A stretch of DNA of 64,000 nucleotides from Gammaproteobacteria bacterium (lineage in GTDB: Bacteria; Pseudomonadota; Gammaproteobacteria; JABCZS01): assembly GCA_013289605.1 (NCBI GenBank), contig JABCZS010000003.1:64965-128964 (forward strand), in the 5' to 3' direction. The notes beneath the pieces are model-generated. The model made no database searches. It saw only the letters and a list, made by a program, of their open reading frames with translations, and was not told the origin of the DNA. Positions 60,898 through 64,000 of this stretch are shown here, in pieces; within the stretch, counting starts at the first letter, position 1, and each line of letters opens with the position of its first letter. Both the position numbers and the translations under genes were made by a program.

Positions 60898-62826
60898 TTA
60901 ATTCGAACCGTTCGCAAGACGAGAGCGTCTGGCTACTTCTTGTTGCAGCTGTTCAATAAAAGCACTTAAAGTCATAGCGCCTAAATCCTCGCCTTCACGT
61001 TTACGCACGGCCACTTGCTTATTTTCCAGTTCCTTTTTACCCACGATCACCATGTACGGGACATGCTGCAGGGTATGCTCCCGGATTTTAAAGCCTATTT
61101 TCTCATTTCTCAAGTCTATTGTCACTCTAAATCCTTGTTCCTGCAAAGTTTTTGCAATTTCTTGTGCATAATCGGCTTGATCCAGGCTTAAATTAAGGAT
61201 ACTAACTTGTATAGGAGCCAGCCATAAAGGATAACTGCCGGCATAATGTTCGGTTAAAACCCCGATAAACCGCTCTAGGGACCCTGTAATTGCGCGGTGC
61301 AACATCACGGGCACTTGTTTCTGGCCTTGCTCATCAATATAAGTTGCGCCTAAACGCTCAGGCATAGAAAAATCCAGCTGCAGTGTGCCGCATTGCCAGG
61401 TACGGTTTAAGCAATCATGCAGGTAAAAACTAATTTTAGGGCCGTAAAATGCCCCATCGCCGGGCTCTAGCGTCCAATTCAGCCCTGATTTCTCAATGAC
61501 GGCTTGCAGCGCACCTTCCGCTTTATCCCATAATGCATCACTACCCACTCGCTCTGCAGGCCGCGTGGAAAAACGTACTGAAACATCGCTAAAGCCAAAA
61601 TCTGCATAGACTTTCAGTAGCAAATTAATAAATTGGGCGGCTTCACTCTCCACCTGCGATTCCATACAAAAAATATGGGCATCGTCTTGAACAAAATGCC
61701 GCACGCGCATTAATCCATGTAACGCACCTGAAAGCTCATTACGATGGCACGAACCAAATTCTGCTAAACGTAGCGGTAAATCACGGTAGCTTTTAATGCC
61801 TTGATTAAATACTTGCACGTGTCCGGGGCAATTCATGGGTTTTACTGCAAAATCATGACCTTCAGACTCGGTAATAAACATCTCGCTCTGAAACTTATCC
61901 CAATGCCCGGATTTCTCCCATAGGCTACGATCTAAAATCATCGGCGTTTTAATTTCTTGATAGCCATCGGTTTTAATCATCTGGCGGATGTATTGCTCTA
62001 TGACTTGATACAAAGCCCACCCTTTAGGATGCCAAAATACCATGCCCGGGGCTTCTTTTTGCAAATGGAATAAATCCATTTGTTGGCCAATTTTACGGTG
62101 ATCGCGTTTAATCGCTTCTTCTATGCGGTGTAAATAGGCGTCCAGTTGTTTTTTATCTGGCCATGCCGTGCCATAAATCCGCTGCAACATCTCATTTTTA
62201 GCGTCTCCGCGCCAATAGGCTCCAGCTACTTTGGTAAGTTTAAATGCTTTTAAAAAACGCGTGTTCGGCACGTGCGGGCCGCGACAAAGGTCAGTAAACT
62301 CACCTTGGGTATAAAGCGATAATAGTTCACCTTCTGGGATCTCCTGGATGATTTGGGCTTTATAGGTTTCGCCTTTTTGCAAGAAGAATTGAATCGCCTC
62401 GTTACGTGCCATCGTCGTACGCATCACAGGCAACGCTTCTTGGACGATTTTTTCCATTTCTGCTTCTATTGCGGCTAAATCATCAAAGGAAAAACCAGGC
62501 GGGTAAGAAAAATCATAATAAAAACCATCTTCAATCACAGGACCTATTGTCACCTGTGCTTTAGGATATAAACGTTGGACCGCTTGGGCCAATAAATGGG
62601 CGGTAGAATGACGGATCACTTCTAGGCCTGCCGCATCTTTCTCGGTAATAATGCGCAATTGCGCATCTTTTGAAATTTCATAAGAAGTATCGACCACTAG
62701 ATCACCAATTTGCCCCGCAATCGCAGCTTTGGCAAGTCCTGCGCCGATAGATTCTGCAACCTGTTGAACTGTGACGGGATGATCAAATGGCTTTTGGGTG
62801 CCATCTGGCAAAACTATGACTGGCAT
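60898..62826 (-). CDS. thrS: Threonyl-tRNA synthetase
   Basis: Class II synthetase of 642 aa from the ATG at 62826 ([11 protein letters not shown]), chosen over a TTG at 62838 because GAGG lies 6 bp upstream and the homologous proteins begin there. Domains in order: TGS, editing domain ([12 protein letters not shown] with the zinc-type H..HXXXXH), catalytic core ([28 protein letters not shown]) and anticodon-binding domain. Operon head for infC-rpmI-rplT. Confidence 0.96.
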   Translation of the reverse strand: MPVIVLPDGTQKPFDHPVTVQQVAESIGAGLAKAAIAGQIGDLVVDTSYEISKDAQLRIITEKDAAGLEVIRHSTAHLLAQAVQRLYPKAQVTIGPVIEDGFYYDFSYPPGFSFDDLAAIEAEMEKIVQEALPVMRTTMARNEAIQFFLQKGETYKAQIIQEIPEGELLSLYTQGEFTDLCRGPHVPNTRFLKAFKLTKVAGAYWRGDAKNEMLQRIYGTAWPDKKQLDAYLHRIEEAIKRDHRKIGQQMDLFHLQKEAPGMVFWHPKGWALYQVIEQYIRQMIKTDGYQEIKTPMILDRSLWEKSGHWDKFQSEMFITESEGHDFAVKPMNCPGHVQVFNQGIKSYRDLPLRLAEFGSCHRNELSGALHGLMRVRHFVQDDAHIFCMESQVESEAAQFINLLLKVYADFGFSDVSVRFSTRPAERVGSDALWDKAEGALQAVIEKSGLNWTLEPGDGAFYGPKISFYLHDCLNRTWQCGTLQLDFSMPERLGATYIDEQGQKQVPVMLHRAITGSLERFIGVLTEHYAGSYPLWLAPIQVSILNLSLDQADYAQEIAKTLQEQGFRVTIDLRNEKIGFKIREHTLQHVPYMVIVGKKELENKQVAVRKREGEDLGAMTLSAFIEQLQQEVARRSRLANGSN

Positions 62827-62857
62827 TCCATACCTCAAATCTTCTAAAAATAGGAAA

Positions 62858-62929
62858 TAGGCACGAGTGGGATCGAACCACCGACCACCACGATGTCAAC
62901 GTGGTGCTCTACCACTGAGCTACGTGCCT
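62858..62929 (-). tRNA. tRNA-Val (anticodon GAC)
   Basis: Cloverleaf with acceptor AGGCACG/CGTGCCT, anticodon GAC in the loop TTGACAT, T-arm GGTTCGATCC. CCA not encoded. It ends 31 bp before thrS on the same strand, so the two may share a transcript. No duplicated 3' half is present, unlike the Ala, Arg and Pro genes. Confidence 0.95.
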
Positions 62930-62983
62930 AGGGAATCGCGATCATAACGAAATTTTACTAAAACTTCTATATTATTTAAGAGA

Positions 62984-64000
62984 TCATCTGGGTACGCGTA
63001 CCGTGTTGCCGTAAAGATTAAGGGTATCGAGTGATAACACTCTACCATTGACCCGTGAGCGAGCGCCGGCAAACATTCCATAGGGGATAGATTCACCGCC
63101 CAAAATATTACCCGTCATAATAGACCCAACACTCAGATGCAGTCGATTATCCACCACCCAGTACACATTGTTAGCATTAGCGCCCTCGGTCAACAATACT
63201 GCTGCATTGGGGCCTAAATAAAAACCTTCCCCATCAACATAAAAGACATAAGTCCCCTCACCTTGTAGGGTCAGTTTACTTTGGTTTATTACAGAATGAC
63301 CATTTAAACAGTAACTGCCTGGCATTAATACCGTATTACTTAACTCATATTCTGGAACTGTGCAGGAAGTATGGGATTGAAACATTTGATAGGCAGCGCT
63401 TAAATCCTGCAGCGCAAAAAACGTAGCTTCCGCATTATCGGGATAAAGCGAGCCATTTGCCACATGAATAGTCCCCACTGTCGCTAGACTGCCCACAGCG
63501 CCATAACTGACTTCAACTGGACCATAACCGTCATCATTATCTATTTCAGGACTGAGCAGACCAAATGCGCCCGCAGCCCCTAATGGGGTGACGTTGACAT
63601 TAATTTCCACAGGATCAGCAAAAAAATGATTTAACGCCAAAGTCCGCGTCATCGTACCGACTAAAGAGCTATAGCTGCCATCGGCTAACTCTGGACATAC
63701 GGCTGCAGTAAGGCGCATGGTTCCCTCACACTTTTCCTGAGGCGCTAAGCTGACTCGGCCTAAAGAATGATTAACAATAGCACCGCAATTAATCGTATCT
63801 AGCACTAGGCTAGCAAACTCCAACGGTTCGGGAGCATGCTGTAAATAAAGCATCAGATCATTAAAATGAAGCGAGCTGTTATTTTCAATCAGAAAAGAAA
63901 TAGAACGCGGGGCGATAGTTGTATGGGGTATTGCACAAGCAATGTCTTGAATATCATCTTGGAAACTGATTGCAATATTGGCCTTGGCCACACTAAGCCC
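62984..64000 (-). CDS. DUF3494 ice-binding-like adhesin domain protein (N-terminus outside window)
   Basis: The last 200 residues match the DUF3494 ice-binding fold. SLYPDNAEATFFALQDLSAAYQMF, LMPGSYCLNG, TYVFYVDGEGFYLGPNAAVLLTEGANANNVYWVV and VNGRVLSLDTLNLYGNTV occur in the usual order (quoted by ends), giving a beta-solenoid with a final buried Asn-rich turn. The frame is open to the window edge, so the listed GTG at 63991 is not a reliable start. The N-terminal 150 residues look like a separate beta domain. Exported adhesin function is likely; actual ice binding is not implied. Confidence 0.75.
   Translation of the reverse strand, partial: GLSVAKANIAISFQDDIQDIACAIPHTTIAPRSISFLIENNSSLHFNDLMLYLQHAPEPLEFASLVLDTINCGAIVNHSLGRVSLAPQEKCEGTMRLTAAVCPELADGSYSSLVGTMTRTLALNHFFADPVEINVNVTPLGAAGAFGLLSPEIDNDDGYGPVEVSYGAVGSLATVGTIHVANGSLYPDNAEATFFALQDLSAAYQMFQSHTSCTVPEYELSNTVLMPGSYCLNGHSVINQSKLTLQGEGTYVFYVDGEGFYLGPNAAVLLTEGANANNVYWVVDNRLHLSVGSIMTGNILGGESIPYGMFAGARSRVNGRVLSLDTLNLYGNTVRVPR

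Overview
The window looks like a chromosomal piece of a host-associated gammaproteobacterium, most likely in the order Legionellales (Coxiella, Aquicella or Berkiella relatives). This is inferred from two things. One is the housekeeping block thrS-infC-rpmI-rplT-pheS-pheT-ihfA-merR. The other is a high density of large, lineage-specific, eukaryote-like or effector-like proteins: a Ser/Thr kinase, ankyrin and TPR proteins, a CX5R phosphoinositide-phosphatase-like protein, a PLC-like secreted protein, two MACPF pore-formers, an alkaline-ceramidase homologue and a possible Tgl-type transglutaminase. No secretion-system gene is in view, so translocation of any of these is inference.

Layout. 1-3.25 kb: a large membrane protein with an internal duplication and a GT9 glycosyltransferase. 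3.36-6.57 kb: tRNA-Glu, then tRNA island A (3455-6543) nested in tRNA-Ala(GGC). 6.7-20.9 kb: an unknown protein, gltX, dacB, a PaaI-type thioesterase, two large unknown or ankyrin proteins, a secreted beta-propeller and a large exported protein with two HEPN-like motifs. 21.2-22.6 kb: island B in tRNA-Arg(CCT). 22.7-32.3 kb: an ATP-grasp/MFS pair, PLC-like protein, NRAMP-like transporter, CHMI-like tautomerase, kinase-like unknown and ceramidase. 32.6-47.4 kb: effector-like genes, a tandem array of MACPF genes with decayed copies, and genes bordered by duplicated 3'-end fragments. 47.9-52.2 kb: island C in tRNA-Pro(GGG). 52.4-55.6 kb: phosphatase-like effector candidate and a membrane protein. 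55.65-62.9 kb: the translation block on the minus strand, with tRNA-Val. 63-64 kb: a DUF3494 ice-binding-like protein, cut by the window edge.

The most unusual feature is the set of three tRNA-nested islands of 3.0, 1.35 and 4.3 kb. Each is bounded by a full tRNA gene and a copy of its 3' half. None carries an integrase, and each carries a compact defence or toxin-antitoxin cargo: AbiEi/AbiEii plus a SIR2 fragment; a YhcG/DUF1016 nuclease; and AbiEi/AbiEii plus two genes broken by single in-frame stops, one of them a proteasome-like Ntn-hydrolase. Paired 8-bp direct repeats with a 3-bp spacer lie near the island ends, at both ends of A and C and one end of B. They look like binding sites for an integrase supplied in trans. 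In the islands with decayed accessory genes, the AbiE pairs remain intact.

Other notable points: PheT lacks its N-terminal OB-fold tRNA-binding domain; infC may start at a non-AUG codon; a 97-99 bp MITE-like palindrome occurs three times in both orientations; and an inverted-repeat element sits between pheS and rplT. All family assignments were made by reading motifs; no database search was run.
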